Counted from the stretch's first letter, positions 35,601 to 45,310 are shown. The stretch: DNA of 64,000 nucleotides from Fremontodendron californicum (GCA_030761205.1 JAULJL010000028.1:16109001-16173000); one strand, 5' to 3'. Made by a program: numbers and translations. The notes: a model not told the origin generated them from the sequence alone.

Positions 35601-38405
35601 AATGGACTATACTTTGCCCGTTCCAGGAACACCGTGAATATAAAGGCAACGTCCAAGACACTGATCATCACAGATGGCACCTTTTATAAAAGTTGTTATC
35701 TCCTCCATTTCTCTGCACCATAACATATTTTGCATTCAATGTCTCATAAGAAAAGTAAAAATAGAACAAGAAAGCTATCAAGTCTCACATACTTATTCCT
35801 ACAAGGTAAAGACTTTGGCAATGTTGCCAACAAAAGTGTTGCTTTTGCCCTTTCCAGCTCAGTCTGCTTGTGGCATCTCACATGCTCTGGGATTTTTTTT
35901 GTCCCTATTTTTTGAAGACCAAAGAAACGGCCCTTCCGAGAGTTCTGTATCAATCAAATAGTTGTCTAAGAATCTTGGCAGCTGCCAAGCACAAAATTAA
36001 GAATGTGAAATAACTAGAGATTATCCCTACTGCAGCCAATTGATGAGTTGTGGATGGTCTGGCTTGTGCGCTCCTTGTGTTTTCCTCTTCATATTCCATT
36101 TCTTCATCTGTATCAGAGTCAGCTTCCTTGCAAGAATTCCAGTCTTCACTGTTAGCACATTCACCATCCTACAAACAGAAAAGATACCAATTAATTTCAA
36201 CACAATGCTAGCTATATTTTAATAAAGTAAAACCACTTAAATGGAAATTCAGTTTTCTGACTGCTTACTGCTTCATCTTTATCAATCTCAGCTAGACGCT
36301 TGAAACTGTGCCAGTGAATATCATATTCATATTCGCATAGAAAAACATCATCCCCTTCATCATTGGCCTTGGCATATTCTTTGGGGCTCATGACATTACA
36401 ATGCCTGATAATAGATTCCATCTGTAGTGCCAATAGTTAGAAACCTTAATTCGATAAACTCCTTCAGTAAGGTTTTAAGATTCATTCAGTTTCAGTTAGC
36501 TGGAAATAATTATTCTAGAAAGAAGAATAGGAAGAGAATAACCTCTTTGGATTAATTACTATGTAAAAGCCTGCAATGATAAATCTCTTCAACACTTTCT
36601 TTTTATGTTTCCCTAAATTTTATAGCAGGCTCTTTCTTATTTTAACCGACTGTTCAATTTTAAAAACCTTACTGACTACTGTTATCTCCTTACACCATTT
36701 ACTTGATGGATGACCAAGACTAATTGTTATGGCTGCTATCTTATCTATTGAGGCAATTTAGTGTGAAAGATATATCTAGGAGCTGGGTTGAATTATATGT
36801 GTCTAGCTTAGTCATAGACTCAACTCACCTAAGCCTAGTCTCAACTTGACTAAACTGGAAAGATGGAGTAATCCTATCAAATATAAGCAGAGAATTACAG
36901 ACTTGATTTTGAAAGTATGATCCCTTGGGTTGTCAAATATCTAGTTTTACTATAGAGGTTGGTAAGAATGTACAACATTACTATAGGCTGTAGAGGATGA
37001 CCCTTCTAATGTGGATATTAACTTATATGCTTCTTATCTGCTTTGGAGTAACAACATCTAAACCTTATCAGTAACCAACATAAGATTATAAGAAGCATGT
37101 ATATTGATTGAAACACAACTGCAACTATAAAATTGTACTCAAGTAAGAAATTTCTTCAAGAACAAAAGAAAAAAGTGGTGATCATTTCTCCTATCGTATA
37201 ATCAATCAATAAAAGAAAATTCCAAATGACATCAAACCATCCACATCTTCCCACATATACAGTCATAGATGATCATTTCTCCTCTAATAATAAATTAACA
37301 ATTCAAACAGATATTATCAGTAACCTCTATGTCAGCAAAATCATTTGCCCGATAGAGCTCCCTTCTCAAGTTATGAGGTTGTCTTCCACTTGCAGTCTCT
37401 TCTGGTATTATATACCAATGCCCTTGGAACCAATAGCTACCATCTACTTCTTTCCACAAACTGCACAACTCCAACAAACAAACAAATATCTTGTTTTTAT
37501 GACATACATGATTAACCATAAAGACAAAATGCAATCTGTTTGTAACCAAACCTCTCAATACGGGCAGCCCACAAATCACTCGCAAGCAGCTTTTCCCTTA
37601 AACTCCTAGCCCGCTTCTTCCCCTCTGGAGGCTTCGGAAAATCAACATCTTTCCCCAATTTCCGAGCCTGGCAAAACCCGCAAACCCAATCCCCCTCAGG
37701 AACCTCTTTCAAAGGCGGCTTCAAGCATTTCAAGTGAAATCCACCTAGACAATCATCACACTCAATCATCACACTCCTCCCTACCTTGAAGCAAACTCTA
37801 CACTCCTCCATTTCAGGAACCTCATCGTCCGAGCTTGCGTCCTCTCTCCTCTTCACATACACATCATCTCCCACCTCAAACTCACCCTCATCATACACCA
37901 CTTTCTTATAATAAACCTTCTTCTTCTCCTTCTTCTTCTTGGAACTCCTTGTCGCCATAGCTCTCGTCACCGTACTTTTCTCTTGCCCCCTTTTCCTCTT
38001 CTTAGTCTCCAAGGACTCCGGTGACACTGGAGAAAACGTAACCTCAACCTCAACCGTTCCCTCAACCAGTTTACCCAACTTTGGGATTTCCCTATTCTGA
38101 TTGCTCTTACATTTCGGGGTTTTCAGCGTCTTTACACTCTCCTCGTTACTCGATCCCTTTCGATTTTTCACTAAACATTTCTCGATTTCTTCAACAGCCT
38201 CTCGAGGTATCATTAGATCTGGTTTTTCATCCATGGGTTTTGAAGTGAAAGATTGCAAGGATCGGCGTAAGGATCTGCGAACAGGTTGGGGGGTTTGAGG
38301 GGAGAGAGAAATTGAAGGAATAAATGACTGTAATTTGACATTATTGGCGGATTGTTTGGGTTTTCTGGATGATTGAAGCTGCTTCTTTGGAGTTTCAGCT
38401 GCCAT
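29683..38405 (-). CDS. ORC1: Origin recognition complex subunit 1 (ORC1), 16 exons, 852 aa
   Basis: ORC1 is the largest subunit of the complex that binds replication origins and, with CDC6 and CDT1, loads the MCM helicase in G1; it acts in the nucleus. The joined protein has a lysine-rich N-terminal region (1-160), a BAH domain from about 163 to 385 with a PHD finger inside it (C202, C205, C216, C219, H224, C227, C242, C245, a full C4HC3 set), as known for plant ORC1, which reads histone H3 methylation. The AAA+ core has Walker A GVPGTGKT (505-512), Walker B ILLIDELD (591-598), sensor 1 IANT (627-630), an LPRISSR arginine-finger region (638-644) and sensor 2 SGDARRAL (690-697). A winged-helix end follows to LPWLAKYL, stop. 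All junctions are GT-AG and every phase fits, so no break is seen. It stands alone between transposons. Confidence 0.97.
29683..38405 (-). other. ORC1: ORC1 exon map
   Basis: Coding exons, minus strand, in order: 38,405-37,552; 37,460-37,325; 36,421-36,269; 36,168-36,031; 35,944-35,793; 35,712-35,613; 35,480-35,358; 35,259-35,098; 34,828-34,771; 34,655-34,477; 34,332-34,221; 32,479-32,409; 31,683-31,588; 31,109-31,033; 30,457-30,374; 29,746-29,683. The lengths sum to 852 codons plus stop. The PHD finger is within exon 1 and Walker A ends exon 6. Intron 11 (34,220-32,480, 1.74 kb) is the longest; nothing coding is found in it, and exons 11 and 12 join in the order expected for the family. Junctions come from reading splice sites and family similarity, not from transcripts. 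Confidence 0.92.
30214..30320 (+). mobile_element. Possible tRNA-derived SINE relic in ORC1 intron 15
   Basis: The plus strand reads GGTGGTGCCCGTGGCTTAACG and, about 50 bp on, GTTGCAGGTTCAAATTG. The spacing and wording resemble the A and B boxes of a tRNA-derived SINE head, antisense to ORC1. No clear tail or target duplication is seen, so the call is tentative. Confidence 0.4.
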
Positions 38406-38611
38406 GGGTGCGCTTTTAGGGACAGTGAAAATGGTGGGATTTTTGTTAGGGTTTTGCAGAGAATGGATGGCAAGGAAGAGAATGTTTTAGAGAAAAGAAT
38501 TGGCGGGAAATGTTCCCTCCGTTTTTTTCTTTTAATCGTTGAAACGGTGCGTAGCACTTGATCGGTTTTGGGAATGCGGTAGTTTGAGTTTTTTAGGAAG
38601 GAATAATAGGT
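38406..38611 (-). promoter_or_regulatory. ORC1 promoter and 5' UTR region
   Basis: These 206 bp separate the ORC1 ATG from the Mutator-like element, so they must hold the core promoter unless transcription starts inside the transposon. The ATG context on the minus strand is GGCAGCCATGG-like (GCGCACCC ATGGCAGCT), a good plant start. No clear TATA box is seen close to the gene. Confidence 0.6.
38503..38510 (-). promoter_or_regulatory. E2F binding site
   Basis: On the minus strand the sequence ATTTCCCGCCAA contains TTTCCCGC, a perfect match to the plant E2F consensus TTTSSCGC. It lies about 98 bp upstream of the ATG. Plant ORC genes are known E2F targets expressed at the G1/S transition, so this site probably drives cell-cycle expression. 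Confidence 0.8.
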
Positions 38612-38830
38612 GGGGCAATTTATATGAATATTGTTATAAAAAAATTTAAAATTATTTATATTTTGAAATTATTTATCAAAATACATTGTTTTTAAAAGGA
38701 TTAAAAAAAATACAAAAGAAGTCGTCGTATCATATGATATGACGACTTCTGGTCATTTTTTTCAATTTTTTTTAAATTTTTAGTTCAGAAGTCGTCATAT
38801 GACATGGCGATTTCCGAATTGATTTTTTTT
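38612..38830 (+). repeat. Left terminal inverted repeat of the Mutator-like element
   Basis: It contains two copies of the palindromic motif (38,718-38,749 and 38,788-38,814) and pairs with 41,520-41,774 in inverse orientation. Confidence 0.8.
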
Positions 38831-39029
38831 AAATTTAAAAATATGTTACTGTTTTAAAATGATAAAAAAATATTTAATTTTACAAAATTAAATTTTTAAA
38901 TAATAAATTAAATTTAATAATTTAAATTTTTAAAATAACGGTTAATTTTTACATTCAATGAAAGAAAAATACAAAAAGTACATGATTATTATAAAAAAAG
39001 TACATTATTAAAAAAATTATACATGATTA

Positions 39030-41096
39030 TTATACAAAAAATACGTTTATTCTAATTATTTTCGGAGGAGCTCTCGTATAGCGTGGTGTTGAGCAACAAT
39101 GTCGAGCTCTCCTATTGCGTAGTGGTTGCACCCGTCGTTCAATCTCGTCAGTGGCACATATTCGTTGTGGACCTCGTCCTCGACCTACCGCCATTGGTAT
39201 TGGTTGTATGTCATCCGCATGCTCACCCACATCAGTCGATGGAAACGCACTACTAGAGGGACCCATATGTTCTGCATCAAAAAATAGAAACCCACTGCTC
39301 GAGGAGTCAGCACCTAGTCCACCCATAAAGGGAACCTGACTATTAGATGGACCCATAAATGATGTAGCATCAAATGCTGACGCAGGGGTTCCAAACTGAT
39401 ACATTGTAGTTAGATATGCTGAACTTGGACTTGGGGTGAGGAGCTGGTCATCTAACCTCGTCATTGGCGTTGATGGTCGGTAACACTCATCAACATCAAA
39501 TCCGGGGTGACTGACGAAATGACGATCACTGGATGCTACGCCATGTTCTGGTTGAGGTTCAGGATGACTAAATGACATCCTCGGTGCAATGAACTCCGCC
39601 GCATGTGATGAGACCGATTGACGCGTCTGCCCACTTTGTCGGCTAGGTCTAGGAACTTCCATTTCGTGTGTAGGAGGGACTGGATTTAAAGTCTGTCCGA
39701 GAAATGGCATACTCCTAACATCCTCAAACTCAGACGGTGGACAAACAAAAGGTCGACCTTCATTTTTATACCATCTTATGTAATCAGCAAATGGGTTGAA
39801 ATTATTACGAACAATGGGTATACCTGTCGGAATTCGTTCAGAACGTAGATTCCACAACTAGATCCATTCTCGATGCTTCGTAGGCCAAAATACTTCATGA
39901 CGCCCACGCATATCAATCTTGTGAACCTTATCAAGGTTCACCGGTGGTTACGGAATTGGTTGTTGCATCCCAAATTATCGCAACACCCTGTCATTAGCGT
40001 GCCACTCTACATATGCAAAGCATATCAATGCTGTGTTTGCTATCCATACATTACAATTATTAGTTGTATCCGATGGGAAGCATGTCGTAATTTCATTTGA
40101 AGAATATGGCATCCACACAAACTGCGAATAATTATTACAAATTATTAGTTTCATATGGATTAAATACAAAAGACTTGAATGTAACAATCGAAACATTTAC
40201 CTTGTGATATCCTACTCGATCTAGTCGTGATCTTATACTTGGAAGGTCGATCAGAATATCGCTACAATCTTTAGGATGACTCCACCTGTTAAAATGCATA
40301 TAAAATCTTAATAAACTTAATATAAATACAAGTTCATACAAAATGAATAAAATAGTCAAGATTATTACCTGCTTGTAAGGGGGTATACAGGCGAAAAATT
40401 TCCACGGGGAGTAATAAATGGCAGTCAATGCCAAACCCATGACTGCAGAAGTAGGAAACATCCACCTATTTCATGGCTCTTTGGAACTGTAGCCCGGCAC
40501 AGTTCTCTATACAAAAACCCCAAACACACAGAACCCCAACTATAATTTGCTGCATACTCTAAATCACGAAGTAATGGAAGATACATTAAATGTACCTTAC
40601 TGCTCGATTTGTCGAACATTAGTATTCCTCCAATCAAACGTAAAATATATGCTCTAACAGCATATTTTACCTCTTCTTCACTTGCGTTTTTGGAAGGATT
40701 TTGCAATGACTGCAACAAAGTTTTTGTCACCATTGAGCCCTTGAGACACTTTTCTGGAGTTACAGTGCCCAATAAATTTTGACACTCTTCATTCCAATCT
40801 AGAAGACTTCGCCTATAACTGCCATGCCATCCACTGATAGTCCAAGTTGGAGCGCAACATCTTCTAAAGTGATCGTGCATTCACCACACGAAAAATGAAA
40901 AATGTACGTCTCATGTCACCATCGTTCAACCAACGCACTAATTAAGTCCGGCAAAAGCATACATTGTCGAATTTGACTTGCATAATAAAATCCGGCACTC
41001 TTTAAGTGATCGATAATAGATGGATGCGGATCTTCAAAAAAAAAATCCTCGAATGTAAGACGCAAACAGTATCCTGTTGATAATTAATTAAATTAA
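39030..41096 (-). pseudogene. Plant mobile domain (PMD, MAIL1-like) gene, broken
   Basis: The minus strand follows the PMD order: LTFEDFFFEDPHPSIIDHLK, SAGFYYASQIRQCMLLPDLI, SALVERW, stop, HETYIFHFSCGECTITLEDV, ALQLGLSVDG, a frameshift near 40,810-40,830, LDWNEECQNLLG, AYILRLIGGILMFDKSSSKV, HLMYLPLLRDLEYAANYSWG and LCRATVPKSHEIGGCFLLLQ. Later exons give WSHPKDCSDILIDLPSIRSR, FVWMPYSSNEI, VEWHANDRVLR, stop, FGMQQPIP and a 275-residue tail. Stops lie at 40,916-40,918, 40,425-40,427, 39,975-39,977 and 39,858-39,860. PMD proteins of this type are often annotated as phosphatase 7 long-form homologs; cellular members (MAIN, MAIL1) act in gene silencing and genome stability. The copy cannot make a full protein. 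Confidence 0.82.
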
Positions 41097-41519
41097 ATAA
41101 TTATAAAATCATAAAAAAATTAATAATGCAACATCTTGAAATATAATGATAATTAATTATAAAATTATTATTATAAATAATAATTTTATAATTTTATAAA
41201 AAATTAATACAAAATTAATAACAATTATAATGATAATTAATTAAATTATAAAATATTTACTAACCTCTTGACATATAACTGCAGATATGTGATTATCTTG
41301 CAACCTCAATAATGATGAAGCCAGTTTTAAATCAACAGTAAGAGAAAATTTGAGATTGTTTTGGTATGAAATAAGAGGAAGAGAAGAGAATTTGTATGAA
41401 AAAATGAATATAAGGGGTATTTATAGGTGAAATTTGGGGAATGGGAAGGCAACGGTCCCTTCAATTTTTTTTTATACCATTTTCAAACGGTTATAATTTT
41501 AAAATTTAAAAAAAAAAAA
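41097..41519. other. AT-rich 5' region of the PMD gene inside the Mutator-like element
   Basis: Very AT-rich sequence (41,085-41,270) with TAATAATTTTATAA-type words, likely intron or promoter. A purine-rich stretch near 41,340-41,400 could be the 5' exon. Nothing firm can be called. Confidence 0.4.
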
Positions 41520-41774
41520 TAGTTTGGAAGTCGCCATATGATATGACGACTTCTGGTCTATTTTTTTCAAAAATTTTTAAATTTGATGTCTCCATATGAT
41601 ATGACGACTTCTTTGATTTTCATTTTCTTTTACAAAATACCAAGGGAAGTCGCCATATCATATGGCGACTTTCCTTGGTATTTTTTTTAACCCGTTAAAA
41701 ACAACGTATTTTGGTAAAAAATTTCAAAATATATGTAGTTTGAATTTTGTTAGCAATATTTGGATAAATTTGCC
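41520..41774 (-). repeat. Right terminal inverted repeat of the Mutator-like element
   Basis: It holds three palindromic motif copies (41,527-41,553, 41,585-41,611, 41,646-41,672) and pairs inversely with 38,612-38,830. Confidence 0.8.
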
Positions 41775-41892
41775 ATAATACGTGCATTCATGCGACAAAT
41801 TTTATTCCAATATTGATAAAAAAAAATTAATTTTCAAACTACCGATCTTTTCAAATTATATACCGAAATGCACTAGTTTTGGGAGACATTGG

Positions 41893-42113
41893 GAAGTCAC
41901 CATATCATATGGCGACTTCCCAACGTAAAATTTTTATTTTTTTTTTTAAAAACAAAGCACAGAAGTCGCCATATCATATGGCGACTTCCGTTCTATAATT
42001 TTTTTTTTTTTTTTAGTTGGGAAGTCATCATATGATATGACGATTTTTCAACATTTTAACTTAAAATTTTTGTTTTAAGTAGTATGGAAGTCGCCATATG
42101 AAATGGCGACTTC
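41893..42113. repeat. Array of palindromic 27-bp motifs, left arm
   Basis: Four copies at 41,893-41,919, 41,962-41,988, 42,021-42,047 and 42,087-42,113, spaced 59-69 bp start to start. The consensus is GAAGTCGCCATAT, one base, then the exact inverse complement of that arm. Spacers are T- or A-rich. Confidence 0.9.
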
Positions 42114-42692
42114 CATACTAGTTTTTTTTTTTTTTTTTTTTAATTTGCAAAAATTAATATTTTTTTAATTTAATTTATACAAAATTTTAATTATATAACA
42201 AAAATTTTAAAAAAATATATTTTAAAAAATATTTTTTATTTAATTTATACAATATTTAAAAAATCGTATTATATAAATTTTGAGATACTAGTGTAGTGTT
42301 CGTGCTTTTTTTTCGTTTCATTTCGTGTTTTTAGTTATTTTTTTGTCTCGTGTTCATGTCGTGACCAATGTTGTTAGGTCATAGCCGTCGAAAATGTCTT
42401 ATCAATCTAGCACATCGGGGGAGAGTTCACATCAACAATAATACAATTACATATTTTCTGATTCAATGTTAGGTATTTTCTTATATATCATTACATGTTA
42501 TATAATTTTAAATTATATATAAAAATAATATTATTATAAAACAATTATTTAGGCTTTTAAAATATTTTTTTATATATAATTAAAAATGTGTATAAATTAA
42601 ATAATATTAATTTAAATTAAATAATTAGTATAAATAAAATTAAAAAATTTGTATATATATTAATTTTTACAAATTTTAAAAAAAATAGTATG

Positions 42693-42912
42693 GAAATCGC
42701 CATATGAAATGACTACTTCCGTACTACTTAAAAAAAAAAAGTTAAAACGTTGAAAAATCGCCATATCATATGACGACTTCCCAACTTAAAAAATAATTTT
42801 TTAAAAAATTTATAGCACGGAAGTTGCCATATCATATGGCAATTTTCGTTCTTTATTTTTTTAAAAAATAAAAAATTTATGTTGGAAAGTCGCCAAATCA
42901 TATGGCGACTTC
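42693..42912. repeat. Array of palindromic 27-bp motifs, right arm
   Basis: Four copies at 42,693-42,719, 42,754-42,780, 42,820-42,846 and 42,886-42,912, spaced 61-66 bp. In mirror order they match the left-arm copies, down to spacer words such as AAGTAGTATGGAAGT. Confidence 0.9.
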
Positions 42913-43057
42913 CCAACCTTTTCAAAAACAAACGCATTTCGATACATAATTTGAAAAGATTGATAGTTTGAAAATTAATTTTTTTTAATCAATATCGGAA
43001 TAAATTTGCCCCATTTTGAAAAGACTTCCAATTCTTTTAGCATTGAGTTCTTTATTT

Positions 43058-43059
<2 letters not shown>

Positions 43060-43102
<43 letters not shown>
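43060..43102. repeat. (TA)n microsatellite
   Basis: About twenty AT dinucleotides. Similar runs at 43,770-43,813 and 44,440-44,462 frame the inverted-repeat elements between them. Confidence 0.95.
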
Positions 43103-43106
<4 letters not shown>

Positions 43107-43107
43107 G

Positions 43108-43766
43108 ATGAATTCACTTATATTAATATAAAATTAATTTAGTTTTACAGACTTTCATTAATTTTTACACGATTTAATATTTGTTTAATTTAACTGTTGT
43201 ATTTCATGCTTTATTTATGTAGATCGTGCGTAGACCTGTCCATGGGCCGAGTAGCACGCCCGGCCCGTACCGGGCCGGGCCTGGACATGGTGTTTTATGA
43301 TCCGGCCCGACCCGGATCACTTTTTAAGTATTAAAATATTATTTTTTTTTATTTAAATTTAATTATAAAATATATATAAATATTAATAAAAAATATTTTT
43401 TAATATTTTAATATATTTGAATAGTAAAACGGGCTTATACGGGCCTGGCCCGAATGGGCTTGGGCAAGAAAAAAATTCTCGGGCCGCGACCCATTGACAG
43501 GTCTAATCGTGTATGTCAAAATTCGAGTAAATTAAAATTGTCTAACTATTTATTCAAAATAAAAAAAAATTCAATCGTTAAATATATATGAAAAAGATGG
43601 TATTTTTAATCGACATGATATAGATATCAGATTGATTCAAAATTTTACGTGCACGATGAGTGCAATTATATTGCTAAATACATCGGTCTACTTATTAAAA
43701 TATCAATCGTGTACGAAGTTATAAAAGCGTTAAAACTAATTAGTTTTACATCAGTGTAAGTTGATC
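43108..43766. mobile_element. Small inverted-repeat element A next to AT repeats
   Basis: Ends show inverse similarity: ATTCACTTATATTAATATAAAA on the left against AGTTTTACATCAGTGTAAGTTGATCCC on the right, whose complement begins GGGATCAACTTACACTGATG. It is paralogous to element B (43,815-44,415), sharing AATTTTTTA.ACGATTTA and TAATTTGTTTAAT-type words. A hAT-like MITE is nested in it. No coding sequence. Confidence 0.55.
43231..43505. mobile_element. hAT-like MITE, 275 bp, with 8-bp target duplication
   Basis: Ends are TAGACCTGTCCATGGGCC and, inverted, TAGACCTGTCAATGGGTC. The outer parts are GC-rich with CCCGGCCCG and GGGCCGGGCC words around an AT-rich middle. Flanks ATCGTGCG and ATCGTGTA match at six of eight bases, fitting the 8-bp duplications made by hAT transposases. 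Confidence 0.75.
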
Positions 43767-43767
43767 C

Positions 43768-43814
<47 letters not shown>

Positions 43815-43816
<2 letters not shown>

Positions 43817-44415
43817 GAAGTATATACTTACATTAGTTTTACACACCTTCATAATTTTTTATACGATTTATATTTGTTTAATCTGATCATTGTATTTAGT
43901 GCTCTATTCACGTAGGTCATGCATGTCAAGTTTCGAGCAAATTAAAAATGTTAACTATTTGTTCGGTATAAAAAAATTTCAACGGTTAAATATATATTGA
44001 AAAAAATAGTATTCTCGATCGATATGATAGATATATTGGATCAATTTGAAACTTTACGTGCACAACGAATATGATTATATTGCTAAATCCAATGGTCGTT
44101 TGTTAAAATATTAATTGTATACGAAATTATAAAAGTGTGTAAAACTAGGTCATGCATGTCAAGTTTCGAGCAAATTCAAAATGTTAACTATTTGTTCGGT
44201 ATAAAAAAATTTCAACGGTTATAAAATATATTGAAAAAAATAGTATTCTCGATCGATATGATAGATATATTGGATCAATTTGAAACTTTACGTGCACGAC
44301 GAATATGATTATATTGCTAAATCCAATGGTCGTTTGTTAAAATATTAATTGTATACAAAATTATAAAAATGTGTAAAACTAATTAGTTTTACACCAGTGT
44401 AAGTGGATCTCTCCT
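43815..44415. mobile_element. Small inverted-repeat element B with internal tandem duplication
   Basis: The left end (GGAAGTATATACTTACATTAG, TTTTACACACC) mirrors the right end (GTGTAAAACTAATTAG, TTTTACACCAGTGTAAGTGG). Inside, 43,914-44,146 and 44,147-44,380 are two units of 233 bp, nearly identical, starting AGGTCATGCATGTCAAGTT. No coding sequence. Confidence 0.65.
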
Positions 44416-44426
44416 CACATACACAT

Positions 44427-44462
<36 letters not shown>

Positions 44463-44700
44463 CTGTCAATTGGACGGATCGGATTGGATTTGGATTAGAT
44501 CAATTCGGACAGGGTCAATTCGAATCTTAAAAAAATTCAGGTCAATTTCGGATTCGGATCATTTCGGGTTTAAGTCATTTATGGTTTAGGTCATTTCGAG
44601 TTCGGATCATCTCAGTTTCGAATTTTGGGTTCGACTAATTCAGGCTTGACACTTAGGTTATTCAGATTCGTGTCATTTAGGGTTCAATTTATTAATTTTT
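44463..44700. repeat. Degenerate short repeats
   Basis: Many variants of GGTCATTTCGG, GGATCATTTCGGG and TCAATTCGGA follow each other. They may be the end of a DNA element (outer CTGTCAATTGGACGGAT), but no partner end is found. Confidence 0.5.
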
Positions 44701-45310
44701 AGAATCAAATCAAATTAAATTTAAATAAATTATTTGATCGAAATAAATCTTATTAAAATTTATTGAAAGATAATAAATAAATAAATAAATAAATAAATAA
44801 TATTTAAAAATAAAATGGTATTATTGTGCATCTAAAATTGTTACTTGAATCAGTTTACTTAGTTGTAAAATATGTAAAAATTTATGCTTGTTAAAAGGTT
44901 TGAACCCTGACTTTTAATGCTAAGAGTTTTTATCAAGTGAGCCAATCTAAAAGCTTAAAATAATTTGCTACTAAAATTAAATTATATTTAAGAACTTTAC
45001 TTAAAACTTTAATTATCAAGTTTATAATAATAAATTAATTATGAAATTAAATTAGTTAATTATGTTTAATATTTCTAAATTCTAAACACAATGTATGAAA
45101 TTAAATTAATAAAAAAATTATAGTAAGTAAAGATGTAATTCTGAACACATTAGCGTACTGACATACATAATATTTTTGTATAATGTATGCATTTTTTGAT
45201 ATTAATATATTGTAAAATCCTACAAAATAATACTATTGGGAGTAATAAAAAATATTATTTTAAAGAGGTTATTTAATTATCGATAATGAATAAATTATTC
45301 ATTTATCGAT
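44701..45310. other. AT-rich stretch without genes
   Basis: Nothing coding is seen. A (AAAT)n run lies at 44,772-44,802. At 44,898-44,945 the minus strand reads TGGCTCACTTG ... GGGTTCAAACC, a tRNA-like A/B box pair that might be a SINE relic; it does not fold as a tRNA gene. Confidence 0.5.

Larger units (their letters stand above)
38612..41774 (-). mobile_element. Mutator-like element carrying a plant-mobile-domain gene
   Basis: The left end (GGGGCAATTTATATGAATAT) and the reverse complement of the right end (GGCAAATTTATCCAAATAT) align for about 200 bp as terminal inverted repeats. Shared words include TATATTTTGAAATT, CAAAATAC.TTGTTTTTAA and the palindromic motif. Flanks are ATAATAGGT (38,603-38,611) and ATAATACGT (41,775-41,783): 8 of 9 bases match, and 9-bp duplications are typical of Mutator elements. 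No MULE transposase is seen; the only gene is a broken plant-mobile-domain gene on the minus strand. It sits 207 bp from the ORC1 start codon. Confidence 0.85.
41792..43012. mobile_element. Fold-back, non-autonomous relative of the neighbouring Mutator-like element
   Basis: The first and last 330-360 bp are inverted repeats: left GCGACAAATTTTATTCC pairs with right GGAATAAATTTGCCCC, then TCAATAT.G.ATAAA, AATTAATTTTCAAACTA and AAATGC follow on both arms. Each arm has four palindromic motif copies in mirror order, so the element could fold into one long hairpin with smaller cruciforms. The 500-bp centre is AT-rich; a short ATGTCTTATCAATCTAGCAC frame at 42,393 ends after 15 codons. No transposase is seen. 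A target duplication could not be identified with confidence. Confidence 0.75.

Noticed and set aside
35674..38561. Plus-strand frames across the ORC1 gene
   Set aside because: They are antisense shadows of ORC1 exons; the minus-strand exon chain is complete and in frame.
41893..42912. CRISPR-like pattern: near-identical 27-bp repeats at regular spacing
   Set aside because: The spacers are T- or A-rich and mirror each other between arms, the repeats lie in terminal inverted repeats of plant transposons, and no cas gene is present.
44898..44945. tRNA gene on the minus strand
   Set aside because: A and B box-like words are present but no cloverleaf can be formed; at most a SINE relic.
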